A DNA stretch of 64,000 bases from an uncultured Lachnospiraceae bacterium. GTDB taxonomy: Bacteria; Bacillota; Clostridia; Lachnospirales; Lachnospiraceae. Under the pieces are notes generated by a model. The model was not told the origin of the DNA, searched no databases, and saw only the letters and a list, made by a program, of their open reading frames with translations. Location: contig CAMKQH010000019.1 of the NCBI GenBank assembly GCA_946414885.1, positions 1 through 64,000 of the forward strand, given 5' to 3'. Both the position numbers and the translations under genes were made by a program. This document shows positions 1 to 7,824 of the stretch, piece by piece (within the stretch, counting starts at the first letter, position 1; the number at the start of each line of letters is the position of its first letter).

Positions 1-159
1 GTTCTTTCCCATTTCTTACGGGCCAAACTACGTCTTTCATCATATCACCCGTAGTTTCCTGTCTAATTATGCCGCTAATACAGATATTTTGTTCTTTTGA
101 GTGTAAAAGCGTAAAAGAAACATATCCTATAAACGGCTTAAGCCTAAAAGGAGATTTTA

Positions 160-966
160 TTAAGAAATCTTCCTGACTGCAATGCAGATCTCGTCGACGC
201 GAAAATACGGGAAGCGTTCCGCGAGCACTTTGCGAATGAGGTCTTTCACGTCCTCCTTGAACTCCCGCGCCTGTGCCACGGGGTCATGTTCCTGCAATTC
301 CGCCAACCGGTCCTCGATCAGTTCCTCTGCACTATCCATTTCATTGACTTTCAAGTCGCCTAATTCCTGGTAGCGAAGTTCTGCATAGATCTGATAGAGC
401 TCTCCTGCGCGAATGTGCACCATGGTACCCATTCGGTAAAAACGATCCGTCGCAATGAGAAGAAATTCATCCCATTCTTCATCAGCCAAAGTCATCTCAT
501 CCTCACTCAGCCTCTCAAAAGTCTCGATGGGATAGCGAATCGTCACGTCCTCTGCCTTCTTTATCTCCACCATCACGTTCACGTCATTATCGAAGTCAAT
601 CTTAGCCTGTCCGGAAGAAACGTAATTCTCGAGATCTGCCTTATATTGTTTTTGCAAAACAACGGATCGAGCGATCCAAACAACGACAACCGCGGCAAGG
701 ACTGCCGCGAAGCCCCAATCAAAATACGCTGCCCTGTCATTCATGAGCTTCATGTTATGAAAACCACTCGCTATCAGGCACCCAACTACGAACGACCCTG
801 TCAGGAACACGATGATCATGGTTTGCCAGGAAAGCATCAGAGCATATTTCCTGCTTGAGGAAAGCTTACTTTCCGCAGTCATTTGCACTAATTTCCGTTC
901 CTGCGCTTCCACGGTTTTCTTCATGTCTTCCCGGATCACTTCATCTAAAGGTTTCTTCTCCCCCAT
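160..966 (-). CDS. Two-helix membrane protein of unknown function
   Basis: I do not recognise this 268-residue protein. It begins with a charged helical stretch (residues 1-40), followed by two hydrophobic segments at about 45-68 and 83-100, joined by a short polar loop. The remaining 165 residues are soluble and strongly acidic, so the protein probably sits as a hairpin in the cytoplasmic membrane with both ends in the cytosol. The ATG at 966 is preceded by GGAGG about 10 bases away, which supports this start. The gene is read in the same direction as the phosphatase-like gene upstream of it, 82 bp away, and could be co-transcribed. No enzyme motif is visible. Confidence 0.7.
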   Translation of the reverse strand: MGEKKPLDEVIREDMKKTVEAQERKLVQMTAESKLSSSRKYALMLSWQTMIIVFLTGSFVVGCLIASGFHNMKLMNDRAAYFDWGFAAVLAAVVVVWIARSVVLQKQYKADLENYVSSGQAKIDFDNDVNVMVEIKKAEDVTIRYPIETFERLSEDEMTLADEEWDEFLLIATDRFYRMGTMVHIRAGELYQIYAELRYQELGDLKVNEMDSAEELIEDRLAELQEHDPVAQAREFKEDVKDLIRKVLAERFPYFRVDEICIAVRKIS

Positions 967-1048
967 ATGCCTCTACCCTCCCATTTTCGATGCATCTGAC
1001 GGTTTCCGTTACTGACTTGCCATTGTTAACGCCACAAAAGCGCTTTTC

Positions 1049-1597
1049 TCAAAAAAGTTTAACGAGCTCACAGTTTTTACACAGCGTGTCCCAAAAATTC
1101 TGAAGCGGTATGTTTCGATAGCGGTTAATGATCGACGTGTTCATGGCGCCGTGCCCTACGATCAGCATGTTTTTTCCCTCTTTCACAAGCGGTTCTGCCA
1201 CTTCCTTCAGAAATTCGCCCGTTCTTGCAAATAGCTCCTCAAAGCTTTCCGCGCCGCCCTGCGCCACGTAATTTATGGGATCCTTAAACATGGTATACAT
1301 CGGGCAGTCTGGTTTTTCATATACGTGATCCGTTCCTTCATAGATGCCAAATCCCATCTCCCGGAGTCTGTCATCCACGATCATGGGCACGTTCCTGCCC
1401 TCTAAAAAGAGTTCTGCCGTTTCTTTTGCCCTCTGTAATGGGGAAACATAGCAAACGTCTATTGGTATGTCTTTATATCTTTTGGCAGCTTCCCGGGCCA
1501 TCTCCCGCCCTTCTTCATTCAACGGAATGTCCGTTCCGCCCTGCAGACGGTATTGCGCGTTCCAGTCCGTCTTGCCATGTCGCATAACGTATAACAT
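1049..1597 (-). CDS. Histidine phosphatase family protein (phosphoglycerate-mutase-like)
   Basis: A 182-residue soluble enzyme of the histidine phosphatase superfamily. The N-terminal RHG motif (R6-H7-G8) contains the histidine that is phosphorylated during catalysis in this family. A second conserved histidine lies in VGHGAMN in the C-terminal third, and an acidic residue for proton donation is visible in GFGIYEG. The length fits small broad-specificity phosphatases and cobalamin-pathway CobC-like members rather than the roughly 250-residue glycolytic mutase, so the substrate cannot be named. A double TATAAT lies about 30-40 bases upstream of the start, so the gene may have its own promoter. 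Confidence 0.85.
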   Translation of the reverse strand: MLYVMRHGKTDWNAQYRLQGGTDIPLNEEGREMAREAAKRYKDIPIDVCYVSPLQRAKETAELFLEGRNVPMIVDDRLREMGFGIYEGTDHVYEKPDCPMYTMFKDPINYVAQGGAESFEELFARTGEFLKEVAEPLVKEGKNMLIVGHGAMNTSIINRYRNIPLQNFWDTLCKNCELVKLF

Positions 1598-1930
1598 GGT
1601 TTTCTTTCCTTTCCAAATTCACAGATATTATATTATACCACTTTTTCCAACAAAACGAAATAAGAAATTACTAACGCTAACATACCCGCGGTTTGCGTCA
1701 GCCGTATGCGAATTGGCATCGATATGCCCGACGAATACGCAGCATTGGCAACACGTGGGCTCCAGTTTGCTCCCTGTGTTGCATAAGCACCTTATTAGCC
1801 CTCGTTTCCAAAGCTGCCCCGACAAACAGCTATTTGTCAAATGCCAATGGCTCGACAAGCTTCAAGCCAATAGCCCGATAAGTTTCGAGATTCTGCGGCG
1901 GAATGGAACCCGCCAGACTACCCTGCATAC
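1598..1930. other. Gene-less spacer between the phosphatase gene and rplQ
   Basis: About 330 bp without a convincing gene. Short open frames exist on both strands but have no ribosome binding site and no family resemblance. The left edge holds the probable promoter of the phosphatase gene, two overlapping TATAAT boxes on the minus strand at 1627-1637 with only weak -35 candidates. The right edge meets the terminator of the ribosomal operon. I see nothing else in it. Confidence 0.5.
1627..1655 (-). promoter_or_regulatory. Possible promoter of the histidine phosphatase gene
   Basis: Two overlapping perfect TATAAT boxes on the minus strand (1632-1637 and 1627-1632). No good -35 hexamer stands at 16-18 bases, so the call rests on the -10 alone and on its position 30-40 bases before the start codon. 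Confidence 0.35.
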
Positions 1931-1960
1931 GAAAAAGGAGCATGGCGTCTGCCATGCTCC
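1931..1960 (-). terminator. Rho-independent terminator of the ribosomal operon
   Basis: A perfect 10-bp stem (GGAGCATGGC paired with GCCATGCTCC, 4-base loop) is followed on the minus strand by TTTTT. It lies 22 bp after the rplQ stop codon and closes the S10-spc-alpha cluster. Confidence 0.9.
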
Positions 1961-1982
1961 TAAATAATTGTTTTGAACGAGA

Positions 1983-2519
1983 TTAGATCAGCTCAAGAAT
2001 TACTTCCATAGCTGCGTCACCCTTACGGGGACCCTTCTTGATGATTCTGGTGTAACCACCGTTGCGGTTAGCATACTTCACGCCATACTCATCAAACATC
2101 TTTGCAACAAGATCGATTTCCTTAGTGCCTCTCTTCTTACCCTTGTTCTCGGTAGGAACCTCAACACAAGAATAAAGAACCTTAAGCATCTGACGTCTTG
2201 CATGCAGTCTGGAAGGAAGGTCTTTCTTGATCTCCTTCTCAACGGTATCGAACTTGGTCACCTTCTTGCCGTCAACAACTTCCTTAACGCGCTTGCCGTC
2301 CTTGTCCTTCATGGGAACCTTAGCGGTTACCTTAACCATCTCGAAGTTATCCTTCTCCTTAACGGCGAGTGCGATCAGGCCCTCAGCGATCTTTCTAACT
2401 TCCTTGGCTCTTGCCTCGGTGGTCACGATCTTGCCGTGCCAAAGCAGCTGGGTTACCTGGTTTCTAAGAAGTGCTTTTCTCTGGGAAGAAGTCTTTCCCA
2501 ACTTTCTGTACATTGCCAT
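1983..2519 (-). CDS. rplQ: 50S ribosomal protein L17, enlarged form
   Basis: L17 of the large ribosomal subunit, last gene of the cluster. The N-terminus (MAMYRKLGKTSSQRK) and the core motifs LHARRQ and GGYTRI are diagnostic. The protein has 178 residues, whereas the usual form has about 116-130. The extra length is mainly a lysine-rich insertion of roughly 40 residues between the first helical part and the LHARRQ motif. The ATG at 2519 is chosen because AGAAAGGA lies about 8 bases upstream and the family N-terminus begins here, although the frame stays open for 13 more codons. rpoA lies 145 bp upstream. Confidence 0.95.
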   Translation of the reverse strand: MAMYRKLGKTSSQRKALLRNQVTQLLWHGKIVTTEARAKEVRKIAEGLIALAVKEKDNFEMVKVTAKVPMKDKDGKRVKEVVDGKKVTKFDTVEKEIKKDLPSRLHARRQMLKVLYSCVEVPTENKGKKRGTKEIDLVAKMFDEYGVKYANRNGGYTRIIKKGPRKGDAAMEVILELI

Positions 2520-2664
2520 GATACAAATCCTTTCTCCATTTCTGGTACGTCCGGCCACGCTCTTTGGACTTACTTACCGAACGCGAAACTTATAATATTT
2601 AGGTTTCCATAGAGATAAATTCCGCGGCGCCATTCGGTCTTACCCAGGCGGAACAAATCACAAA

Positions 2665-3624
2665 TTAGTTCTCCTCGCTGGGACTCAGCTGGAGATTTAA
2701 CTCCTTAAGCTTAGCCAATACTTCCTCAAGGGACTTACGGCCAAGGTTACGAACCTTCATCATGTCCTCAGGAGTTCTGTTGGTGAGCTCCTCAACGGTA
2801 TTGATGCCGGCACGCTTCAGGCAGTTGTAGGAACGAACGGAAAGCTCCAGTTCGTCGATGCTCATCTCAAGCACCTTCTCCTTCTCATCGTCTTCCTTCA
2901 CGGTCATAACCTCTGCGGTCTTTGCGTTCTCGGAAAGGTCGATGAAGAGGCTTAAATGCTCGCTGAGCACTTTTGCTGCAAGGCTGACTGCCTCGTCGGG
3001 TGCTAAAGTTCCGTTAGTGAATACGTCAAGGGTCAGCTTGTCGAAATCAGTGATCTGGCCAACACGGGTATTCTCCACCGTTACGTTTACTCTCTCAACG
3101 GGAGTGTAAATGGAATCGATGGCGATCACGCCGATGGGAAGATCATCGTTCTTGTTCTTGTCAGCGCTTACGTAGCCGCGGCCCTTGGTAATGGTCAGCT
3201 CCATGTAGAGCTTGGTGTTCTTACCGCTCAGGGTAGCGATCGTAAGACCGGGATTCAGGATTTCAACGTCTTGGTCAACCTGGATGTCAGATGCCTTAAC
3301 AACTCCCTCGCCCTCAAACTCAATATAAGCAGTCTTTGCTTCATTGGTCTCACTGTGATTCTTGATTGCAAGGCTCTTGATGTTCATGATAATCTCAGAA
3401 ACGTCCTCTTTTACGCCGGGGATGGAGCTGAACTCATGCAGAACGCCGTCAATCTTAACCTGGCTCACTGCTGCGCCGGGAAGGGAAGAGAGCATGATTC
3501 TTCTCAGGGAATTTCCAAGGGTGATGCCATAGCCTCTCTCCAAGGGCTCCACAACGAATCTGCCATACTTCTTATCTTCAGAAATCTCAGCAACCTCAAT
3601 ATTGGGTCTTTCAAAATCAAACAC
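2665..3624 (-). CDS. rpoA: DNA-directed RNA polymerase subunit alpha
   Basis: The 319-residue alpha subunit, which dimerises to start RNA polymerase assembly and contacts upstream promoter DNA and activators. The N-terminal dimerisation domain covers about residues 1-230, with family blocks such as [13 protein letters not shown]. The C-terminal domain, about 250-319, contains the helix-hairpin-helix motif around [10 protein letters not shown]. The length matches the family (about 315). The start is GTG at 3624, preceded by GGAGGG at 7 bases. Its place between rpsD and rplQ is the normal position in the alpha operon. Confidence 0.97.
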   Translation of the reverse strand: MFDFERPNIEVAEISEDKKYGRFVVEPLERGYGITLGNSLRRIMLSSLPGAAVSQVKIDGVLHEFSSIPGVKEDVSEIIMNIKSLAIKNHSETNEAKTAYIEFEGEGVVKASDIQVDQDVEILNPGLTIATLSGKNTKLYMELTITKGRGYVSADKNKNDDLPIGVIAIDSIYTPVERVNVTVENTRVGQITDFDKLTLDVFTNGTLAPDEAVSLAAKVLSEHLSLFIDLSENAKTAEVMTVKEDDEKEKVLEMSIDELELSVRSYNCLKRAGINTVEELTNRTPEDMMKVRNLGRKSLEEVLAKLKELNLQLSPSEEN

Positions 3625-3699
3625 TGCAACGCCCTCCTTATGGGATAGAAACTCTTAGGCAGCCAGGCCTTGGCTGCCCAAAAATTGTCTGTTTCGGTA

Positions 3700-4293
3700 T
3701 TACTTGGAGTACAACTCGACGATAAGCATCTCGTTTACGGGAACGTCAATCATCTCTCTGGTAGGAAGATTCTTGATTGTACCCTTCAGTCCTTCTACGT
3801 CTACGTCCATCCATTCAGGAGTAAGTCTTCCGCCAGTTACCTCAAGGATATCCTTGTATCTCTGCATGGACTTTGCCTTCTCGCGGATCTCGATCACGTC
3901 TCCAGCCTTCACAAGATAGGAAGGAATCTGTACGGGCTTGCCGTTTACCTGAACGTGCTGATGTCCAACGATCTGTCTAGCCTCTCTTCTGGTTCTTGCG
4001 AAGCCCATTCTGAACACTACGCTGTCCAGTCTGCTCTCAAGCATTACCATAAGGTTTTCACCAGTCATGCCCTTCATTCTGTCGGCCTTCTCATAGTAGT
4101 TACGGAAAGGCTTCTCAAGCACGCCATAGATGAACTTAGCCTTCTGCTTCTCACGAAGCTGAAGTCCATATTCACTGACCTTCTTGCCTGCTCTGGGGTT
4201 CTTTCTCTTGGAGGTCTTGCTGTAGCCCAGGTAAGCGGGCTCAAGATCCAAGGATCTGCATCTCTTTAATACGGGTGTGCGATTTACTGCCAT
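3700..4293 (-). CDS. rpsD: 30S ribosomal protein S4
   Basis: A primary 16S rRNA-binding protein of the small subunit, 197 residues. The S4 RNA-binding domain lies at about residues 88-150 ([20 protein letters not shown]). The N-terminus has a single cysteine (C12) instead of the four-cysteine knuckle of zinc-binding S4, so this is the zinc-independent form. In many Bacilli rpsD is a separate gene. Here it is inside the alpha operon, as is usual in Clostridia. S4 is a known autogenous repressor in other bacteria, and the structured spacer upstream (4294-4479) would be the place to look for such a site. Confidence 0.97.
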   Translation of the reverse strand: MAVNRTPVLKRCRSLDLEPAYLGYSKTSKRKNPRAGKKVSEYGLQLREKQKAKFIYGVLEKPFRNYYEKADRMKGMTGENLMVMLESRLDSVVFRMGFARTRREARQIVGHQHVQVNGKPVQIPSYLVKAGDVIEIREKAKSMQRYKDILEVTGGRLTPEWMDVDVEGLKGTIKNLPTREMIDVPVNEMLIVELYSK

Positions 4294-4479
4294 TTTCTTT
4301 TTATCCTTTCTTTGTCTGTTTACAACGCGATCGCGCCTTCTTCCAGATTGATTACGTAATACACTCGAGAATCACGCTGCTACGCAGCGCACGCACTTTG
4401 TGCGTCCAGATTCTCTCGTGGCTTCGTCGGGCGAAAACAAATATCTGCTACGCAGCTGCTTGTTTTCGTTTCTCCTTGC
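4294..4479 (-). repeat. Structured spacer between rpsK and rpsD
   Basis: 186 bp without a gene, holding two compact secondary structures. The first is closed by GAGAATC (367-373 past 4000) with GATTCTC (4409-4415) and encloses two hairpins, GCTGC/GCAGC (4376-4388) and ACGCAC/GTGCGT (4391-4405). The second is CGAAAACAA (4432-4440) with TTGTTTTCG (4460-4468), enclosing CTGC/GCAG. Neither is followed by a T-run on the minus strand, so they do not look like terminators. The short sequence CTGCTACGCAG occurs in both. Confidence 0.6.
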
Positions 4480-4890
4480 CTAGACGCGACGTCTCTTAGG
4501 AGGACGGCATCCATTATGAGGAACAGGAGTTACGTCAGCGATGCTGACAACCTCCAGACCACTTGCGGAGAGTGCTCTGATTGCAGCCTCACGACCTGAA
4601 CCAGGTCCCTTTACAAATACGTCTACGTACTTCAAGCCATGTACCAGAGCAGCCTTGGTAGCAGTCTCTGCTGCCATCTGAGCCGCATATGGAGTAGATT
4701 TCCTTGAACCTCTAAATCCCAGACCACCGGCACTTGCCCAGCTAAGAGCATTACCTTCAGCATCCGTCAGGGTAACAATGGTATTGTTAAAGGAAGACTG
4801 AATGTGTGCCTGTCCGCGTTCAACGTTTTTCTTTACGCGCTTCTTTGCTACCGTCTTCTTGGCAGCTGCGCCTGCAACTTTCTTTGCCAT
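4480..4890 (-). CDS. rpsK: 30S ribosomal protein S11
   Basis: S11 of the small-subunit platform, 136 residues. The basic, alanine- and lysine-rich N-terminus is followed by the family core ([16 protein letters not shown], then [20 protein letters not shown]) and the C-terminal [13 protein letters not shown] tail that contacts rRNA near the mRNA exit. The length is normal. It lies 64 bp after rpsM. Confidence 0.97.
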   Translation of the reverse strand: MAKKVAGAAAKKTVAKKRVKKNVERGQAHIQSSFNNTIVTLTDAEGNALSWASAGGLGFRGSRKSTPYAAQMAAETATKAALVHGLKYVDVFVKGPGSGREAAIRALSASGLEVVSIADVTPVPHNGCRPPKRRRV

Positions 4891-4954
4891 AATAAACTAA
4901 CCTACTTTCTCATAATTGTTTACGGTTTCTAATTGGTTACTGAATGGAACCAGA

Positions 4955-5326
4955 TTACTTCTTCTTGTTAGCAACGGTTCTCTTGGGTCCCTTACGGGTT
5001 CTGGCATTGTTCTTGGTATTCTGACCGCGAACGGGCAGACCCTTACGATGACGGATACCGCGATAGCAACCGATCTCCTGAAGTCTCTTGATGTTCAGCG
5101 CTACTTCTCTTCTGAGGTCACCCTCTACCATAACGCCAAGCTTCTCGATAGCTTCCGTGATCTTCTTTACTTCGTCGTCGGTAATGTCTCTTACTCTGGT
5201 ATCAGGATTAACGCCAGCCTCTGCAAGAAGCTTGTCAGCGGTGGTTCTTCCGATTCCATAGATGTAAGTGAGTCCGATCTCAATTCGTTTCTCTCTAGGT
5301 AAGTCAACACCTGCGATACGAGCCAT
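4955..5326 (-). CDS. rpsM: 30S ribosomal protein S13
   Basis: S13 of the 30S head, 123 residues, forming intersubunit bridges and touching the P-site tRNA. The N-terminus [18 protein letters not shown], the helix-two-turn-helix region ([14 protein letters not shown]) and the C-terminal basic tail ([17 protein letters not shown]) are characteristic. A good ribosome binding site, GGAGG, lies just upstream of 5326. The 314-bp gap to rpmJ upstream is unusually long for this gene pair. Confidence 0.97.
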   Translation of the reverse strand: MARIAGVDLPREKRIEIGLTYIYGIGRTTADKLLAEAGVNPDTRVRDITDDEVKKITEAIEKLGVMVEGDLRREVALNIKRLQEIGCYRGIRHRKGLPVRGQNTKNNARTRKGPKRTVANKKK

Positions 5327-5640
5327 TTTGTTTCCTCCATCTTTCTGCGCCTAATGGCGCGTCCTATTACTCTCTCATCCAAAGATGAGGTTTGCACCTT
5401 GCGGCGCGTTTCACGCTTGGTCTGTTAAGCGCGTTCTTACTAATTGATTGGGGCTTTCACCCAATCGGAACAGATCTCCGATCTTTCTTAAGCCTACGCC
5501 TAAGTATCAACAAGTAATCTCCTGTAAGCTCGTGCTCGCACGTTATGTTAATCGACGTAATATCGCCGGTTCAGCCGCACAAAACGTGATAAGACAAGAA
5601 CTCACGTACCGATCCTTCTTAATAAAGAAACGGTTGGTGA
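5327..5640. other. Long gene-less spacer between rpmJ and rpsM
   Basis: 314 bp with no supportable gene on either strand. It contains small hairpins, among them CTCATC/GATGAG (5374-5389) and GATTGGG/CCCAATC (5446-5466, 7-bp stem, 7-base loop). In most Firmicutes rpmJ and rpsM are separated by only a few tens of bases, so this spacer is an expansion. I see no promoter of good quality and no T-run that would make the hairpins terminators. Confidence 0.5.
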
Positions 5641-5754
5641 TTATCCCTGTCTCTGCTTATGCTTCGGATTCTCGCAGATAATTCTGATCTGTCCCTTTCT
5701 CTTGATGACTTTGCATTTCTCGCAAATCGGTTTTACGGATGATCTAACCTTCAT
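5641..5754 (-). CDS. rpmJ: 50S ribosomal protein L36 (zinc form)
   Basis: A 37-residue protein, [18 protein letters not shown] and so on, ending in HKQRQG. It binds near the peptidyl transferase centre of the 50S subunit. Cysteines C11, C14 and C27 with H32 form the zinc ribbon of the zinc-dependent paralogue. The start at 5754 has GAAAGGAGGG upstream. The gene follows infA and is the first gene behind the internal promoter at 5788-5816. Confidence 0.97.
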   Translation of the reverse strand: MKVRSSVKPICEKCKVIKRKGQIRIICENPKHKQRQG

Positions 5755-5770
5755 CTCAAACCCTCCTTTC

Positions 5771-5806
5771 AAAAAAGACCATTTTCGATTATAACATAGG
5801 TCTTTT
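5771..5806 (-). terminator. Terminator-like hairpin between infA and rpmJ
   Basis: An 8-bp stem (plus strand AAAAGACC 5773-5780 with GGTCTTTT 5799-5806, 18-base loop), read on the minus strand, ends in a run of T at 5771-5776. It could partly stop readthrough from infA. The loop contains the -10 box of the promoter called at 5788-5816. Confidence 0.5.
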
Positions 5807-5816
5807 GGGTTTGCAA
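5788..5816 (-). promoter_or_regulatory. Sigma-A promoter for rpmJ-rpsM-rpsK-rpsD-rpoA-rplQ
   Basis: TTGCAA (5811-5816), a spacer of exactly 17, then a perfect TATAAT (5788-5793) on the minus strand. The predicted start of transcription, near 5781, leaves a leader of about 27 bases before rpmJ. It would drive the alpha part of the cluster independently of the S10 promoter. Confidence 0.75.
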
Positions 5817-5845
5817 GCTCTTTTTTCTATATTTTTCCGCGCTTT

Positions 5846-6064
5846 TTACTTGTCTCTCCAAATGATCCTTCCCTTGGTCAGATCATAGGGGGACAGCTCC
5901 AAAGTCACCTTGTCACCGGGCAGAATGCGAATAAAATTCTGGCGAAGCTTGCCGCTAATGTGCGCCAACACACGATGTCCGTTCTCCAATTCCACCTGAA
6001 ACATGGTATTGGGCAACTTTTCCACTACAGTTCCTTCAATTTCAATTACGTCGCTTTTTGACAT
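5846..6064 (-). CDS. infA: Translation initiation factor IF-1
   Basis: A 72-residue single OB-fold protein that binds the 30S A site during initiation. The sequence [19 protein letters not shown] and the block [19 protein letters not shown] are typical. The length is exactly that of the family. It lies 24 bp after map. The KOW-domain gene often found between map and infA in Firmicutes is absent here. Confidence 0.98.
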   Translation of the reverse strand: MSKSDVIEIEGTVVEKLPNTMFQVELENGHRVLAHISGKLRQNFIRILPGDKVTLELSPYDLTKGRIIWRDK

Positions 6065-6088
6065 ACATATCCTCCATAAGAGAAACTA

Positions 6089-6841
6089 CTAATAAAGAGT
6101 TAATATTTCCGGTTCTCCGTCCGTGATAAGAACGGTGTTCTCATAATGAGCCGAGAGGGATCCGTCTGCAGTAACGACCGTCCAATCGTCGTCAAGCCAT
6201 TCTACTTCCCATCCGCCCATGTTTACCATGGGTTCAATGGCGAAGGTCATGCCTGCTTCCAGCTTGAAGCCTCTTCTCTTCTGGGCGAAGTTCGGGATCT
6301 GGGGATCCTCATGAAGCTTTGTGCCAATGCCGTGACCAACCATGTCCTTTACGATGCCGTAGCCATAGGGCTTGATATATGCATCGATGGCATTTGAGAT
6401 GTCATAGAGCCTGTTGCCTGCCTTTGCCATCTTAACGCCTGCAAAAAAGCTTTCACGCGTTACGTCGATGAGCTTCTGCGCCTCGGGAGAAATCTTGCCA
6501 ACGCCGTAGGTTCTCGCCGCGTCGGAATGATATCCCTTGTAGATCAGGCCTGCGTCAAGGCTAACGATGTCGCCCTCCTGTAGGATGCGCTTCTTTGTAG
6601 GGATGCCGTGTACCACTTCATCATTGACGGATACGCAGATGCTCGCGGGATAGCCGTTGTAATTCTTGAAGTTGGGAATGCCTCCCAGCTTGCGGATCAG
6701 GCTTTCTCCCAGATCATCAATGTCTTTCGTCGTCATGCCGGGGCGAATGGCTTCTCCCAACTCCTTGTGCACGATGCCGAGGAGTCTGCAGGACTCCCGC
6801 ATCAGTTCGATCTCACGCTCAGACTTAATTGTAACTGCCAT
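6089..6841 (-). CDS. map: Methionine aminopeptidase type I
   Basis: A cytoplasmic metalloenzyme of 250 residues that removes the initiator methionine from nascent proteins. The five metal ligands of the pita-bread fold are visible: D in SLDAGLIYKG, D in YHSDAARTYG, H in VGHGIGTKLHEDP, E in FAIEPMVNMG and E in HYENTVLIT. There is no N-terminal zinc-finger extension, so it is the short bacterial type Ia. It lies between adk and infA, as in many Firmicutes. Confidence 0.97.
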   Translation of the reverse strand: MAVTIKSEREIELMRESCRLLGIVHKELGEAIRPGMTTKDIDDLGESLIRKLGGIPNFKNYNGYPASICVSVNDEVVHGIPTKKRILQEGDIVSLDAGLIYKGYHSDAARTYGVGKISPEAQKLIDVTRESFFAGVKMAKAGNRLYDISNAIDAYIKPYGYGIVKDMVGHGIGTKLHEDPQIPNFAQKRRGFKLEAGMTFAIEPMVNMGGWEVEWLDDDWTVVTADGSLSAHYENTVLITDGEPEILTLY

Positions 6842-6907
6842 TTGAATTACTTCCTTTCGTAGCTAATAATCACGTAATTAAAGCTACCTTTGAAAACTCT
6901 TTTGTGC

Positions 6908-7549
6908 TTAACCCAGAATTGCGGTGATCGCAGCGAATACGTCCTTCATGTCCACGGTACCGTCTACGGACTTCAGCACGCCCTTTGCAGTATAGAAATC
7001 GATCAAGGGCTGGGTCTGATCATGATAAACCTTCAAACGGTTCAGCACGGTCTCGGGCTTGTCGTCGTCACGAAGTACCAAAGGCTGTCCACATACGTCG
7101 CAAATGCCTTCCTTCTTGGGAGGAATGTGCTCAATATGATAGGTTGCGCCACAGGAAAGGCATGCGCGTCTGCCGGACATTCTGCGTACAATGTTCTCGT
7201 CCGGAACGTCAACGTTGATCGCGTAATCGATCTTGTCGCCGAGCTCCGTGAGCGCCTTGTCAAGTACCTCTGCCTGGGGAATGGTGCGTGGGAAGCCGTC
7301 CAAAACGTATCCGTTCGCACAATCTTCCTGTGCAACTCTGTCTAACAGGATCTTTACGGTCAGCTCATCGGGAACGAGTAAACCCTGATCCATGTATTTC
7401 TTTGCTTCCTTGCCGAGCTCGGTTCCGTTCTTAATGTTGGCACGGAAAATGTCGCCGGTGGAAACGTGGGGGATCTGATATTCTTGTGCGATCATTTTTG
7501 CCTGAGTGCCCTTGCCTGCGCCAGGAGCGCCTAACATGATAATCTTCAT
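6908..7549 (-). CDS. adk: Adenylate kinase, zinc-binding LID form
   Basis: Converts AMP and ATP to two ADP in the cytoplasm. The 213-residue protein has the P-loop GAPGAGKGT at residues 7-15. Its LID domain carries four cysteines, C130, C133, C150 and C153, that form the structural zinc site typical of Gram-positive adenylate kinases. The DGFPRT block (84-89) is also conserved. The start at 7549 matches the family N-terminus [10 protein letters not shown]. It is separated from secY by 275 bp of repeat-rich DNA. Confidence 0.97.
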   Translation of the reverse strand: MKIIMLGAPGAGKGTQAKMIAQEYQIPHVSTGDIFRANIKNGTELGKEAKKYMDQGLLVPDELTVKILLDRVAQEDCANGYVLDGFPRTIPQAEVLDKALTELGDKIDYAINVDVPDENIVRRMSGRRACLSCGATYHIEHIPPKKEGICDVCGQPLVLRDDDKPETVLNRLKVYHDQTQPLIDFYTAKGVLKSVDGTVDMKDVFAAITAILG

Positions 7550-7824
7550 ACTTAAAATCCTCCTAATTTAAATCGCTTCGCGATATTAGTGCTCCATTCG
7601 CTCCGTCCCCTCTTAGGCGATGAAAATTCCGTCGCAAAATCATCGCCTGAATTTTCATCGAGGGACGTCGCTTCATTTCGCTAATTTAAATCGCTTCGCG
7701 ATGCTTTACGCTTCATTTCGCATTTTGGTCTCAATCTTCTGCTTTTTCTAAGAGCAAGGAAATCCGAACAATGTTTCATCGTTCGGATAACCTGCTTTTT
7801 TATGCTTCATTTTTATAATTGCCA
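7550..7824. repeat. Repeat- and hairpin-rich spacer between secY and adk
   Basis: 275 bp without a gene. A 22-bp direct repeat occurs exactly at 7563-7584 and 7681-7702, and a 13-bp direct repeat (CGCTTCATTTCGC) at 7669-7681 and 7709-7721. Between them a 12-bp inverted repeat, CGATGAAAATTC (7618-7629) with GAATTTTCATCG (7649-7660), extends outward through GTCCC/GGGAC pairs. A further imperfect hairpin around CCGAAC/GTTCGG lies near 7767-7789. Each 22-bp copy contains the small palindrome TCGCTTCGCGA. None of these ends in a T-run. Confidence 0.65.

Noticed and set aside
1628..1858. 76-residue open frame on the minus strand before the phosphatase gene
   Set aside because: No ribosome binding site, cysteine-rich random-looking composition, and it lies over the promoter region of the next gene.
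7563..7721. CRISPR-like array, because of direct repeats of 22 and 13 bp
   Set aside because: Only two copies of each repeat at irregular spacing, and no cas genes.
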